From the NCBI GenBank assembly GCA_964615935.1, contig CAZTTG010000018.1, positions 1 through 64,000 on the forward strand: a stretch of 64,000 bases of DNA, given 5' to 3'. Below the pieces are notes generated by a model. It saw only the letters and a list, made by a program, of their open reading frames with translations, had not been told where the DNA came from and did not search any database. The translations under genes and the position numbers were made by a program. Shown in pieces: positions 25,822 to 34,624 of this stretch; within the stretch, counting starts at the first letter, position 1, and every line of letters begins with the position of its first letter. The DNA comes from CAZTTG01 sp964615935. GTDB taxonomy: Bacteria > Planctomycetota > UBA1135 > GCA-002686595.

Positions 25822-27231
25822 ATCATCTCACGACCGAACCGTACCGATCGTCCCCGGTCCGCCTTCGACCGCTTCGAGCTCCGACCCGAGCTCCTGCAGG
25901 CCGTCGCCGACCTGGGGTTCACCGCCCCGCGCCCCATCCAGGAGCGCGCCCTGCCGCCCGCCCTCGCCGGTCGCGACGTGCTGGGCCTGGCCCAGACCGG
26001 CACCGGCAAGACGGCGGCCTTCGTCCTGCCCATCCTCCAGCGCCTGCTGGCCGCGCGCCGGCCCGGCCCGCGCGCGCTGGTCGTCGCTCCGACGCGGGAG
26101 CTGGCCGCTCAGGTCCGCGCCGATTTCGAGAGCCTGGCCCGGCACACGCCGCTCTCGTCGGTCGCGATCTTCGGCGGCGTCCCCATCGTGCGCCAGGCGC
26201 GCGCCCTGCGCCGCAAGCCCGAGGTGGTGGTCGCCTGTCCGGGCCGTCTCCTCGACCTCCTGGGCCGCGGTGCGCTGAGCCTGGCGGGGATCGAGGTGCT
26301 GGTGCTCGACGAGGCCGACCACATGTTCGACATGGGCTTCCTCCCCGACGTTCGCCGCATCCTCCGGGCCCTCCCGGCCCACCGCCAGAACCTGCTCTTC
26401 TCGGCCACCATGCCGCGCGAGATCCGCAGGCTCGCCGACCACGTGCTGGAGGAGCCGGCCGTGATCGAGCTGTCCCACTCGCGGCCGCCCCAGACCATCG
26501 CCCACGCGCTCTACCCCCTCGACGAGGGCGACAAGGTGGGCACCCTCGAGCGGCTGCTCGCGGGCGAGGACTTCCGCTCGGCGATCGTCTTCCTGAGGAC
26601 CAAGCGGCGCGCCCGGCGACTGGCCCAGCGCCTGGACGGTCGCGGCCACGCGGCCATCGCCCTGCAGGGCAACATGTCCCAGCCCCAGCGGGAGCGCGCG
26701 CTGCGGGGCTTCCGGGAGAAGCGCTACGACGTCCTGGTGGCGACCGACATCGCGGCCCGCGGCCTCGACATCGCCGGGGTCTCCCACGTGGTGAACTTCG
26801 ACGTGCCGAACACGCCCGACTTCTACACGCACCGCCTCGGCCGCACGGGGCGCTCGGAGCAGGCGGGCAGGGCCTTCACCTTCGCCACCCCGGGCGACCG
26901 CGATGCGGTGCGGGCGATCGAGAGGCGCCTGGGGGCCGCCATCGAGCGCCGGCAGCCGGCGGAGCTGGGGCCCATCCGGCGCGCGACGCTGGGAGGCGCG
27001 AAGGACCGCCGGCGCGGAGCACCGCCCGCGTCGCGCGGGCGAAGGGCGTCGCGCCCCCGGCGGGCGCCTGCCCGGCCGAAGCTCGCGATGGCCGCGCCCA
27101 AGCCGGCGCCCGCGGCATCCGTCGCCTTCGGCGTGGGCGTTCTCGATGCGCCGGCGGCCGAGCGCGTGCGGGAGTCGCGACGCGGGATCGCGCCGCAGCG
27201 CCCCGGGCGGCGCCGTCGGCGGCGCGCCTGA
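25822..27231 (+). CDS. DEAD-box RNA helicase (RhlE-like), apparent AUC start
   Basis: All DEAD-box motifs are present: F-x-x-F upstream of the Q motif (A-P-R-P-I-Q), A-Q-T-G-T-G-K-T, P-T-R-E-L-A, L-D-E-A-D, F-S-A-T-M, A-T-D-I-A-A-R-G-L-D-I and H-R-L-G-R-T-G-R. It ends with an arginine-rich tail, as in RhlE-type helicases; 469 residues. The family unwinds short RNA duplexes in ribosome assembly and mRNA turnover. The frame has no ATG, GTG or TTG between TGA at 25771 and GTG 25978, yet the essential Q motif lies before 25978. AAGGAG is followed six bases later by ATC (25822), so AUC initiation is the best reading. The 3' end overlaps the next gene. Confidence 0.85.
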   Translation: MISRPNRTDRPRSAFDRFELRPELLQAVADLGFTAPRPIQERALPPALAGRDVLGLAQTGTGKTAAFVLPILQRLLAARRPGPRALVVAPTRELAAQVRADFESLARHTPLSSVAIFGGVPIVRQARALRRKPEVVVACPGRLLDLLGRGALSLAGIEVLVLDEADHMFDMGFLPDVRRILRALPAHRQNLLFSATMPREIRRLADHVLEEPAVIELSHSRPPQTIAHALYPLDEGDKVGTLERLLAGEDFRSAIVFLRTKRRARRLAQRLDGRGHAAIALQGNMSQPQRERALRGFREKRYDVLVATDIAARGLDIAGVSHVVNFDVPNTPDFYTHRLGRTGRSEQAGRAFTFATPGDRDAVRAIERRLGAAIERRQPAELGPIRRATLGGAKDRRRGAPPASRGRRASRPRRAPARPKLAMAAPKPAPAASVAFGVGVLDAPAAERVRESRRGIAPQRPGRRRRRRA

Positions 27232-30200
27232 GCCGCCGGTCCGACGCGCTCGCCCGGAGCCTGGCGCCGCGCACGGGGCCCGACCGCGTCGTGGCGGTCC
27301 TCCTCGAGCGCGCGACGCCCGAGCTCTTCGTCGCGCAGCTCGGCGTCTGGAAGGCGGGCGCGGCCTGGACCTGCATCGATCCGGCCTTCCCCGACGAGCA
27401 CGCGCGCTCCATCCTCGAGGACGTCGATGCGGACGTGCTGCCCACGGGTGAGCCGGGCGCGCGCCGGGCCGCGTCTCTGGGCGTCGAGCCCGCGCGGGTG
27501 CTGCGCCTCGAGAGCGTCGACCTCGCCGTCGAGGCCGGGGAGAGGTCCCTCCCGCAGCCCGATCCCGACCACCTGGCCTACGTCATCTACACCTCGGGCA
27601 CGACCGGCCGGCCCAAGGGCGTCGAGATCGAGCACGCCAGCATCGCCGGCCTGGTCGCCTCGGATCTCGAGGACTTCGACCTGGGGCCCGGGGATCGCGT
27701 GGCGCAGGGCTCGTCGCCCGCCTACGACTCCTCGCTCGAGGAGACCTGGCTGGCCTTCGCCTGCGGCGCGACCCTGGTGGTGCTCGACGATCGCGCCGCG
27801 CGGCTCGGCCCCGACCTGGTGAGCTGGCTGCGGCGCGAGCGCATCAACGTCCTGTGCCCGCCGCCGACCCTCCTGCGCTCGACCGGCTGCGCGGATCCCG
27901 AGCGCGAGCTGCCGGACCTGCGCCTGCTGTACGTCGGGGGCGAGGCCCTCCCCGAGGACGTCGCGGCGCTCTGGGGGCGCGGTCGGCGCCTGGTGAACGG
28001 CTACGGACCGACCGAGGCCACGGTCACCGTCGTGCGGGGCGACGTCCGCCCCGGGGGCCCGGTGGTCATCGGCAAGCCCGTGCGCGGCAACACCGCCCTG
28101 GTCCTCGACGCGGACCTGCGCGAGGTGGGGCCGGGCGAGGCGGGCGAGCTCTTCGTCGGCGGCCCGAGCCTGGCCCGCGGCTACCGGGGCGCGCCCGAGC
28201 TCACCGCCGAGCGCTTCCCTGAGCACCCGCGCTTCGGCCGACTGTTCCGCACCGGCGACCGGGTGCGGAGCGACGAGGCCGGCGAGCTGGTGTACCTCGG
28301 ACGCGTGGACGAGCAGGTCAAGCTGCGCGGCCACCGCATCGAGCTGGGAGACGTCGAGGCGCGGCTCGCGGCCCTGCCCGGCGTGCGGGAGGCGGCCTGC
28401 GCCGTGCAGCGGAGGGGGGCGCGCCGGCTGCTGGCGGGCTTCCTGGTCCCGGCCGACGGCGGCGCCCCGCCCGACCTGGGCGCGCTGCGCGCCTCCCTGG
28501 CGGCCTCGCTGCCGGCCCACATGGTCCCGTCGCGGCTGGCGCTGATCGAGGCCCTGCCCACGAGCGTGGGGGGCAAGCTCGACCGCGCGCGCCTGCCCGT
28601 CCTGGGGGGGCCGGCGCGCGAGGGCGAGCTCGTCCCGCCGCGCGATCCGCTCGAGGCCCGCGTGGCCGAGGCCTTCCGCGCGACGCTCGAGCTCGACGGA
28701 CCGGTATCGGTGGAGGACGACTTCTTCCTCGACCTGGGCGGCGATTCCCTCGCGGCGGCCGAGCTCGTCTCCGCGCTGCGAGACGACCCCCGGACCGCGA
28801 TGCTGGCGGTGCGCGACCTGTACGAGGCGAAGAGCGCGGCGGCGCTCGCCGGGCGGGCGCGGCGGATGGAGACCGGCGTCGCGAGGACCCGGGAGCCGCG
28901 TCCCGCCGGCGAGGCGCGCGGCCGTCCGCTGGCCGTCACCGCGGTCCAGACCGGCTGGCTCGCGCTCGAGCTCCTCGCCGCCGCCGCCGTCCTCTTGCTG
29001 GCGGTCTACGACGGGCTGCCGTGGCTCGCCCGGGGACTGGGCGTGGGGGGGGCGCTCCTGGCCGCGCCCTTCCTCGCGCTGGCGCTCACGCTCGTCTGGG
29101 CGCCCCTCGCGGTGGCCCTCACCGCCGCCGCCAAGAGGGTCCTGCTGGGCGCCTACCGACCCGGGCGCGCCCCGGCCTGGGGGAGCTTCCACCTGCGGCA
29201 CTGGATCGTCTCGCGCCTGGCGCGGCGCATCCCCTGGGGGCTCCTCTCGGGAACGGTGCTGTCGAGCGCCGCGCTGCGGGGGCTCGGCGCGCGCGTGGGC
29301 CAGCGGGTGCACGTGCACCGCGGCGTGAACCTCTCCAACGGCGGCTGGGATCTGCTCGAGCTCGGGGACGACGCCGTGCTGTCGCAGGACGCCTCCCTGC
29401 GGCCGGTCGACCTCGCGGACGGCCATCTCGAGGTCGGGCCCGTTCGGGTCGCGGCGGGGGCCGCGCTGGAGCGGCGCGCCGGCGTGAGCCCGGGCGGCGA
29501 GCTGGGGGAGGGGGCCATCCTGGGCGCGCTGTCCTGGCTGGCGCCGGACGCGCGGGTTCCCGCGGGCGAGCGCTGGGACGGCGTGCCGGCCGGACCCGCG
29601 GGCGAGGCGCCCTCGCCGCCGCCCGCCGAGGGCCGGGGACTGCACCCCGGCCTGCACGCGGCGCTGCTGATCGCGGTCCGCACGGCCGCCGGGGCCCTCC
29701 TGGCGATGCCGCTGATCCTGCTTCTCCTCGCCATCGCCTCGTGGACCGACTTCGACGGCCCGGCCCTCGAGGAGTGGCTCTCCGCGCCGCTCGTCGATGG
29801 GCTCCTCGCGCTGGCGATGCTCGCCGGCATCGTGGCCGCGGTCCCCGTGACGCTGGTCCTGCAGGCGCTCCTGGTGCGCGCCGTCGGGCCCGCGCGGACG
29901 GGCGCGCTGGGGCGCTGGAGCGGGAGCTACCTGCGCGTGTGGATCGCGACCGAGCTCACGCAGATCGCCGGCACCTGGCTCAGCGGAACGCTCTTCTGGC
30001 CGCCCTGGCTGCGGCTCGCCGGCATGCGCGTGGGGCGCAACTGCGAGGTGAGCACGGTGCTCGACCTCCTCCCGCAGCTCGTCGAGCTGGGGGACGCGTG
30101 CTTCCTGGCGGACGGGGTCTACCTCGGCGGGCCGCGCGTGCGCTCCGGAGTGGTCGAGCTCGCGCGCACCGAGCTCGGCAGCGAGGTCTTCCTGGGGAAC

Positions 30201-31025
30201 CACGCCGTCGTCCCCCCGGGCGTGCGCCTCCCCGACGGACTGCTGGTCGGCGTGTGCACCGTCGCCGACCCGGAGGTCGTCCGCGGACCCGGCGCCTGGT
30301 TCGGCCATCCGGCCTTCGAGCTCGCGCGCCCCCCGCAGCGGGAGCTCGACCGCCGCCTCACGCACGATCCCCACTGGATACGCCGCCTCAATCGCCTGGC
30401 GTGGGAGGCGCTGCGCTTCGCGCTGCCGGCGCCGATCCTGGCCCTGGGGTTCGGCTGGCTGTGGCTGAGCGCGCGCGGCGGCGGGGGGGTCGCCGCCATG
30501 GCCGCGGCGATCCTCGCGGCCGGCGCGGCGGCCGGGCTCGCCATCCTGGCCCTCAAGTGGCTGCTGCTCGGGCGCGTGCGTCCGGGACGGCACCCGCTGT
30601 GGTCGTGCTGGTGCAGCCGCTGGGACTTCCTCTACGTGGCCTGGCGTTTCCTGGCGCGCGGCGTGCTGGCGCAGCTCGAGGGGACCCTGCTCCTGGCGCC
30701 CATCCTGCGCGCCTTCGGCGCGCGCATCGGGCGGCGGGCGCTCCTGGGCGGCGGCTTCGCGCAGGTGGTCGATCCGGACATGCTGGACCTCGAGGAGGGC
30801 GCCACGGTGAACGGGCTCTTCCAGGCCCACACCTTCGAGGACCGCGTGCTCAAGATCGGCTGCGTGCGCGTCCGGCGCGGGGCGACGCTGGGGGCCTCCG
30901 CCGTCCTGTTCTACGGGGTCGACGTGGGCGAGGGGGCGCGCGTGGCCCCGCACGGCGTGGTCTCGAAGGGGGAGCGGCTCCCCGGCGGTCGGGACTACGC
31001 CGGCGTGCCGACGCGCCCGGTGTGA
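27228..31025 (+). CDS. Pls/PosA-family NRPS: adenylation, carrier and membrane acyltransferase-like domains; 5' end uncertain
   Basis: About 1265 residues. The adenylation domain runs to ~residue 455 (Y-T-S-G-T-T-G-R-P-K-G core, N-G-Y-G-P-T-E-A, F-R-T-G-D, G-G-K-L-D-R). A carrier domain follows with the phosphopantetheine site L-G-G-D-S-L near 505. Then come several membrane segments with three left-handed beta-helix/acyltransferase-like blocks, the layout of epsilon-polylysine synthetase-like Pls/PosA proteins, which link amino acids without classical condensation domains. The product is unknown. No ATG/GTG/TTG precedes the A domain; CTG 27228 overlaps the helicase stop (CTGA). The A1 region (L-T-Y-x-E-L) is missing, so about 40 N-terminal residues may be lost or frameshifted into the helicase tail. 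Confidence 0.72.
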   Translation: MSRRSDALARSLAPRTGPDRVVAVLLERATPELFVAQLGVWKAGAAWTCIDPAFPDEHARSILEDVDADVLPTGEPGARRAASLGVEPARVLRLESVDLAVEAGERSLPQPDPDHLAYVIYTSGTTGRPKGVEIEHASIAGLVASDLEDFDLGPGDRVAQGSSPAYDSSLEETWLAFACGATLVVLDDRAARLGPDLVSWLRRERINVLCPPPTLLRSTGCADPERELPDLRLLYVGGEALPEDVAALWGRGRRLVNGYGPTEATVTVVRGDVRPGGPVVIGKPVRGNTALVLDADLREVGPGEAGELFVGGPSLARGYRGAPELTAERFPEHPRFGRLFRTGDRVRSDEAGELVYLGRVDEQVKLRGHRIELGDVEARLAALPGVREAACAVQRRGARRLLAGFLVPADGGAPPDLGALRASLAASLPAHMVPSRLALIEALPTSVGGKLDRARLPVLGGPAREGELVPPRDPLEARVAEAFRATLELDGPVSVEDDFFLDLGGDSLAAAELVSALRDDPRTAMLAVRDLYEAKSAAALAGRARRMETGVARTREPRPAGEARGRPLAVTAVQTGWLALELLAAAAVLLLAVYDGLPWLARGLGVGGALLAAPFLALALTLVWAPLAVALTAAAKRVLLGAYRPGRAPAWGSFHLRHWIVSRLARRIPWGLLSGTVLSSAALRGLGARVGQRVHVHRGVNLSNGGWDLLELGDDAVLSQDASLRPVDLADGHLEVGPVRVAAGAALERRAGVSPGGELGEGAILGALSWLAPDARVPAGERWDGVPAGPAGEAPSPPPAEGRGLHPGLHAALLIAVRTAAGALLAMPLILLLLAIASWTDFDGPALEEWLSAPLVDGLLALAMLAGIVAAVPVTLVLQALLVRAVGPARTGALGRWSGSYLRVWIATELTQIAGTWLSGTLFWPPWLRLAGMRVGRNCEVSTVLDLLPQLVELGDACFLADGVYLGGPRVRSGVVELARTELGSEVFLGNHAVVPPGVRLPDGLLVGVCTVADPEVVRGPGAWFGHPAFELARPPQRELDRRLTHDPHWIRRLNRLAWEALRFALPAPILALGFGWLWLSARGGGGVAAMAAAILAAGAAAGLAILALKWLLLGRVRPGRHPLWSCWCSRWDFLYVAWRFLARGVLAQLEGTLLLAPILRAFGARIGRRALLGGGFAQVVDPDMLDLEEGATVNGLFQAHTFEDRVLKIGCVRVRRGATLGASAVLFYGVDVGEGARVAPHGVVSKGERLPGGRDYAGVPTRPV

Positions 31026-31166
31026 CGCCGGCTCCGCGTCCTCGCTCTCCCCTCCGGGATCCCCCCTTCCCATTTTGTCGTTGCCCCGGCGGGGCCCGGG
31101 ACCTACCAGAGGTGGAATCGGACGACGAGACCGACCGCGTGAGCGGCCAGCGGCGCAGGGAACACC

Positions 31167-31898
31167 ATGGAAGATCCGCCCGACCCCCGGGGATTCGACA
31201 CCACCCACTGGAGCCTGGTGGTGGCGGCCGGTTCCGACGAGGCCAGCCGGACCCGCGTTCGGAGCGCGCTGGAGGAGCTCTGCCGGGCCTACTGGTACCC
31301 CCTGTATGCCTTCGTGCGCTACCGCGGCTGCTCCGCGGATGAGGCCCAGGACGTGACGCAGTCCTTCTTCGCCCGGATTTTGGAGACGGGCGGCCTGGCC
31401 GGCGCGGACCCCGCGCGAGGTCGGTTTCGCTCCTATCTCCTGGGCGCGGTGAAGCACTTCCTGGCCAACGAATGGCACCGCGCCCGGGCCTCGAAGCGCG
31501 GAGGGGACGAGACCTTCATCGAGTGGGACGCGCTCGACCCGGAGGCCCGCTACGCCCTGGAGCCGGCCCGGGCGAGCGACCCCGACGCGGGCTTCGACCG
31601 GGACTGGGCCCGGGAGTCGATCTCCCGCGCCATGGAGAGGCTGCGGGTGGAGGCGAGGGCCAGCGGAAAGGAGGAGCTGCTCGATGCGCTGGCGGGGAGC
31701 CTCACCGGCGAGGAGGCGCCCCGGAGCGAGACCGCCGCGCGACTGGGCATGACCGAGGGCGCGGTGAAGGCCGCCGTGCACCGGCTCCGGAGGCGCTTTC
31801 GGGAGCTCCTGCGGGCCCGGATCGCGGAGACCGTCAGCGACCCGTCGGACGTCGACGACGAGATGCGCCACCTCGTGGCCGCGCTCCGGAGAGGATAG
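31167..31898 (+). CDS. Planctomycete-type ECF RNA polymerase sigma factor
   Basis: This 243-residue protein opens with T-H-W-S-L-V-V-A-A and has sigma-2 with D-E-A-Q-D-V-T-Q-S-F-F and R-G-R-F-R-S-Y-L-L, then a sigma-4 helix-turn-helix (E-T-A-A-R-L-G-M-T-E-G-A-V-K-A-A-V-H-R-L-R-R-R-F). This is the ECF-like class that Planctomycetota encode next to Ser/Thr kinases. Such factors direct polymerase to specific promoters and are thought to be controlled by the partner kinase. The kinase gene begins 68 bases downstream, so the pair is probably one unit. About 140 noncoding bases precede it. Confidence 0.9.
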   Translation: MEDPPDPRGFDTTHWSLVVAAGSDEASRTRVRSALEELCRAYWYPLYAFVRYRGCSADEAQDVTQSFFARILETGGLAGADPARGRFRSYLLGAVKHFLANEWHRARASKRGGDETFIEWDALDPEARYALEPARASDPDAGFDRDWARESISRAMERLRVEARASGKEELLDALAGSLTGEEAPRSETAARLGMTEGAVKAAVHRLRRRFRELLRARIAETVSDPSDVDDEMRHLVAALRRG

Positions 31899-31966
31899 GG
31901 AGTTTTTTCGTGACCCGGGGCCGACGTCCCTTCAGGAAGCGGTGACAGCCCCCTGGAGTCCGATTC

Positions 31967-34609
31967 ATGAGCCAATCCAGTTCCACCCCCTGCCCGCGCT
32001 GCGGCGGCCCGATCCCGGCGGGCGCGGCGGATCAGCCCTGCCCCGCCTGCCTCCTGTCAGGCGCCCTCGCGTCGCCGGGCGGGTCCCCGGACCGGCCCGA
32101 GCCCGCGGAGCTCCCGCGGGATTTCGGAGGCTACCGGCTTCTGGGACGGCTCGGCACCGGCGGCATGGCCACGGTGTACGAAGCCCAGCACCTGGCCACC
32201 GGGCGCCGCGTCGCACTGAAGATGCTCGAGCAGCAGCTCGACTCGCCGGAGATGCGGCAGCGCTTCCTCCGCGAGGGCCGCCTGGCCGCGAGCGTCAACC
32301 ACCCGAACAGCCTCTTCATCTTCGGGTCCGAGGAGATCGAGCACGCACCGGTGATCACCATGGAGATCGCCGGCAGCGGCACTCTCAAGGACCGGCTCAA
32401 GAAGCGCGGTCCCTTCCAGGTGGGGTCGGCGGTGGACGCCATCCTGGACGTGATCTCGGGCCTGGAGGCCGCCTTGGCCAGCGGCGTGCTGCACCGCGAC
32501 GTCAAGCCGTCCAACTGCTTCCTCAGCCCGGACGGCTCGGTGAAGGTCGGCGATTTCGGGCTCTCGGTGTCCACCCTGGCGAGGGACGACTCCTACGTCA
32601 CGGCCACCGGCGTCATCATGGGCACCCCCGCCTACGCGGCGCCGGAGCAGCTGCGCGGCGATGAGCTGGACGTGCGCGCCGACATCTACTCCGTGGGAGC
32701 GACCCTGTTCACCCTCCTCACCGGGCAGGCGCCCTTCGAGGGCAAGAACGCGGTGCAGGTGGTGGCCAACGCCGTCAACCAGAGGCCGAAGCCGCTGGGC
32801 GAGCTGCGCGAGGGCGTGGCGCCGGGCCTGGAGCGGGTGGTGGCGCGCTGCCTGGCCAAGGAGCCCGAGGGGCGCTACGAGGACTACATGGCGCTGCGCA
32901 ATGCGCTGCTGCCCTTCGCCTCCAAGGGGCCGGAGCCCGCCTCCATGACGGTCCGCGCGGCCGCCGGCTGGATCGACTACCTGATCGCCTTCCTGATCCC
33001 CTACGTTCCCCTCATGCTGGCCGTCGGCGGGGAGGACTTCCACGTCCGGATGTTCCTGGAGCGCACCCTCTTCTCGGCGCGCTACTACCTGGCGGTGCTC
33101 GGCCTGGGCTTCCTCTACTTCAGCCTGGTCGAGGGGATCTGGGGCGCCGGCCTGGGCAAGCGGCTCAAGGGCCTGCGGGTCGTCCGCACCAGCGGCCGGC
33201 GGCCCGGCATGGGACGGGCGCTGGTCCGGATCCTCATCCCCTTCCTCTGCTGTGAGGGCGTCCGGATTCCCCTCCTGCTGGCGGCGATCTCCTCCACCCG
33301 GATCGACGACATGACCACCGTCGAGGTGGTGTTCGTCTTCGCCGCCTCCTTCGGTTGCCCCTGGCTCCCGGTCCTGCTGGTGTTGAGAGCGCGCCGCGAG
33401 AACGGTTTCGCCACCCTGTGGGACCTCCTCAGCGGGACGCGGGTGGTGGTGCAGCCGAAGGGCGCCGTGCGCCCGTCGATCGAGCCCGCCGCGCGGCCGG
33501 GGACTCCCGCGACGGGTGCGGGCTCGCTGGGGCCCTACCGGGTCATCGAGGAGGTGGTCCCCGGGGAGTGGATCCTCGCCGCCGATCCCGTCCTGCGCCG
33601 GCAGGTGTGGCTGCTGCGGCGGGCCGCGTCGGAGCTTCCCCTCGCTCGCCGGAATCTCGCCCGGCCCGGGCGTCCCCGCTGGCTGCAGAAGGTGGAGACG
33701 GGCGAAGCCACCTGGGATGCCTTCGAGGCGACCCCGGGGGCGCCCCTCGCCAGCCTGGTGGAGGGCGGGGAGCGCGTGCCCTGGGGAACCCTGCGCCACT
33801 GGCTCCACGACCTGGCGTCGGAGCTGTGGGCCGCGACCGGGGATCAGAACCTGCCGGCCGAGCTGAGCCTCGACCACGTCTGGATCACCGCGCAGGGGAC
33901 CGCCGTCCTGACCGACCGGGCCTGGCCCGCCGTGGGAGCCCCGGCCGAGCGCGTCCGGGTGGGAGACATCGCCGGGCAGCAGCGCTTCCTCTGCACCGTC
34001 GCCGCCCTGGTGGAATCGACCGGTCTTCCCCTGCACGCCCGGCCGCTGCTGCAGAACCTGGGGGCGGGGAAGTTCGAGAAGCTCAGCTTCCTCACCGGCA
34101 TCCTGCGGGGACTCCTGGACCGCCCCGCGGAGGTGGGCCGGGGGATTCGGGCCGGGTCGATCTTCATGCTGCCGCTCTATGTCTGGGTCATGCTCTTCGT
34201 CGGGGCCTATCACGGGGAGGGACGCTTCGTGGAGGCCATGGGGGACTCCGCGGCGTGGCTGGCCCTGAACACGATCCTGCTGGTGCTGCTCGGCAGCGCC
34301 CTGGTGCACCTCCTGCTCCTGCCGTTCCGCACCACGGCCAGCCACCCCATCTTTCGGCTGGCGGTGGTCGACCACCGGGGGGAGCCCGCCGGCAGGACCC
34401 GGCTGCTGGTGCGGTGGGCGGCCGCCTGGCTCCCGCCGCTCGCGCCGGTGGCGATCGTGGCCTGGCTGCCGGAGGCGGCCGAGGCGATCGCCTTCACCTC
34501 CGCCCTCGCGCTGCTCCTGCTGTGGATCGGCGCGGCCGTCCACGCCGGCGTTCATTCCGGCCGCGGGCTGCACGACCGGATGGCGGGCACATGGGTGGTG
34601 CGGCGCTGA
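31967..34609 (+). CDS. Ser/Thr kinase with RDD-like membrane domains and a degenerate second kinase domain
   Basis: An 880-residue protein. An N-terminal zinc ribbon (C9-x-x-C12 ... C25-x-x-C28) is followed by an active kinase domain: G-x-G-G-M-A-T-V-Y, V-A-L-K, H-R-D-V-K-P-S-N, V-G-D-F-G. From ~325 comes an RDD-type membrane domain (A-A-G-W-I-D-Y-L-I-A-F, G-L-G-K-R-L-K-G-L-R-V). Then there is a second kinase-like lobe (G-P-Y-R-V-I-E-E) that lacks the Lys, HRD and DFG residues (L-T-D-R-A-W at the DFG place), so it is a pseudokinase. A second RDD-like membrane domain ends the protein (H-D-R-M-A-G-T-W-V-V). Partner of the upstream sigma factor. The tandem arrangement is unusual. Confidence 0.85.
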   Translation: MSQSSSTPCPRCGGPIPAGAADQPCPACLLSGALASPGGSPDRPEPAELPRDFGGYRLLGRLGTGGMATVYEAQHLATGRRVALKMLEQQLDSPEMRQRFLREGRLAASVNHPNSLFIFGSEEIEHAPVITMEIAGSGTLKDRLKKRGPFQVGSAVDAILDVISGLEAALASGVLHRDVKPSNCFLSPDGSVKVGDFGLSVSTLARDDSYVTATGVIMGTPAYAAPEQLRGDELDVRADIYSVGATLFTLLTGQAPFEGKNAVQVVANAVNQRPKPLGELREGVAPGLERVVARCLAKEPEGRYEDYMALRNALLPFASKGPEPASMTVRAAAGWIDYLIAFLIPYVPLMLAVGGEDFHVRMFLERTLFSARYYLAVLGLGFLYFSLVEGIWGAGLGKRLKGLRVVRTSGRRPGMGRALVRILIPFLCCEGVRIPLLLAAISSTRIDDMTTVEVVFVFAASFGCPWLPVLLVLRARRENGFATLWDLLSGTRVVVQPKGAVRPSIEPAARPGTPATGAGSLGPYRVIEEVVPGEWILAADPVLRRQVWLLRRAASELPLARRNLARPGRPRWLQKVETGEATWDAFEATPGAPLASLVEGGERVPWGTLRHWLHDLASELWAATGDQNLPAELSLDHVWITAQGTAVLTDRAWPAVGAPAERVRVGDIAGQQRFLCTVAALVESTGLPLHARPLLQNLGAGKFEKLSFLTGILRGLLDRPAEVGRGIRAGSIFMLPLYVWVMLFVGAYHGEGRFVEAMGDSAAWLALNTILLVLLGSALVHLLLLPFRTTASHPIFRLAVVDHRGEPAGRTRLLVRWAAAWLPPLAPVAIVAWLPEAAEAIAFTSALALLLLWIGAAVHAGVHSGRGLHDRMAGTWVVRR

Positions 34610-34624
34610 GCCGACGTCACCCCG

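Noticed and set aside
26823..31871. A 1682-codon open frame on the minus strand
   Set aside because: It is the antisense shadow of the NRPS and sigma factor, low in complexity (Arg, Gly, Ala, His rich) with no family resemblance.
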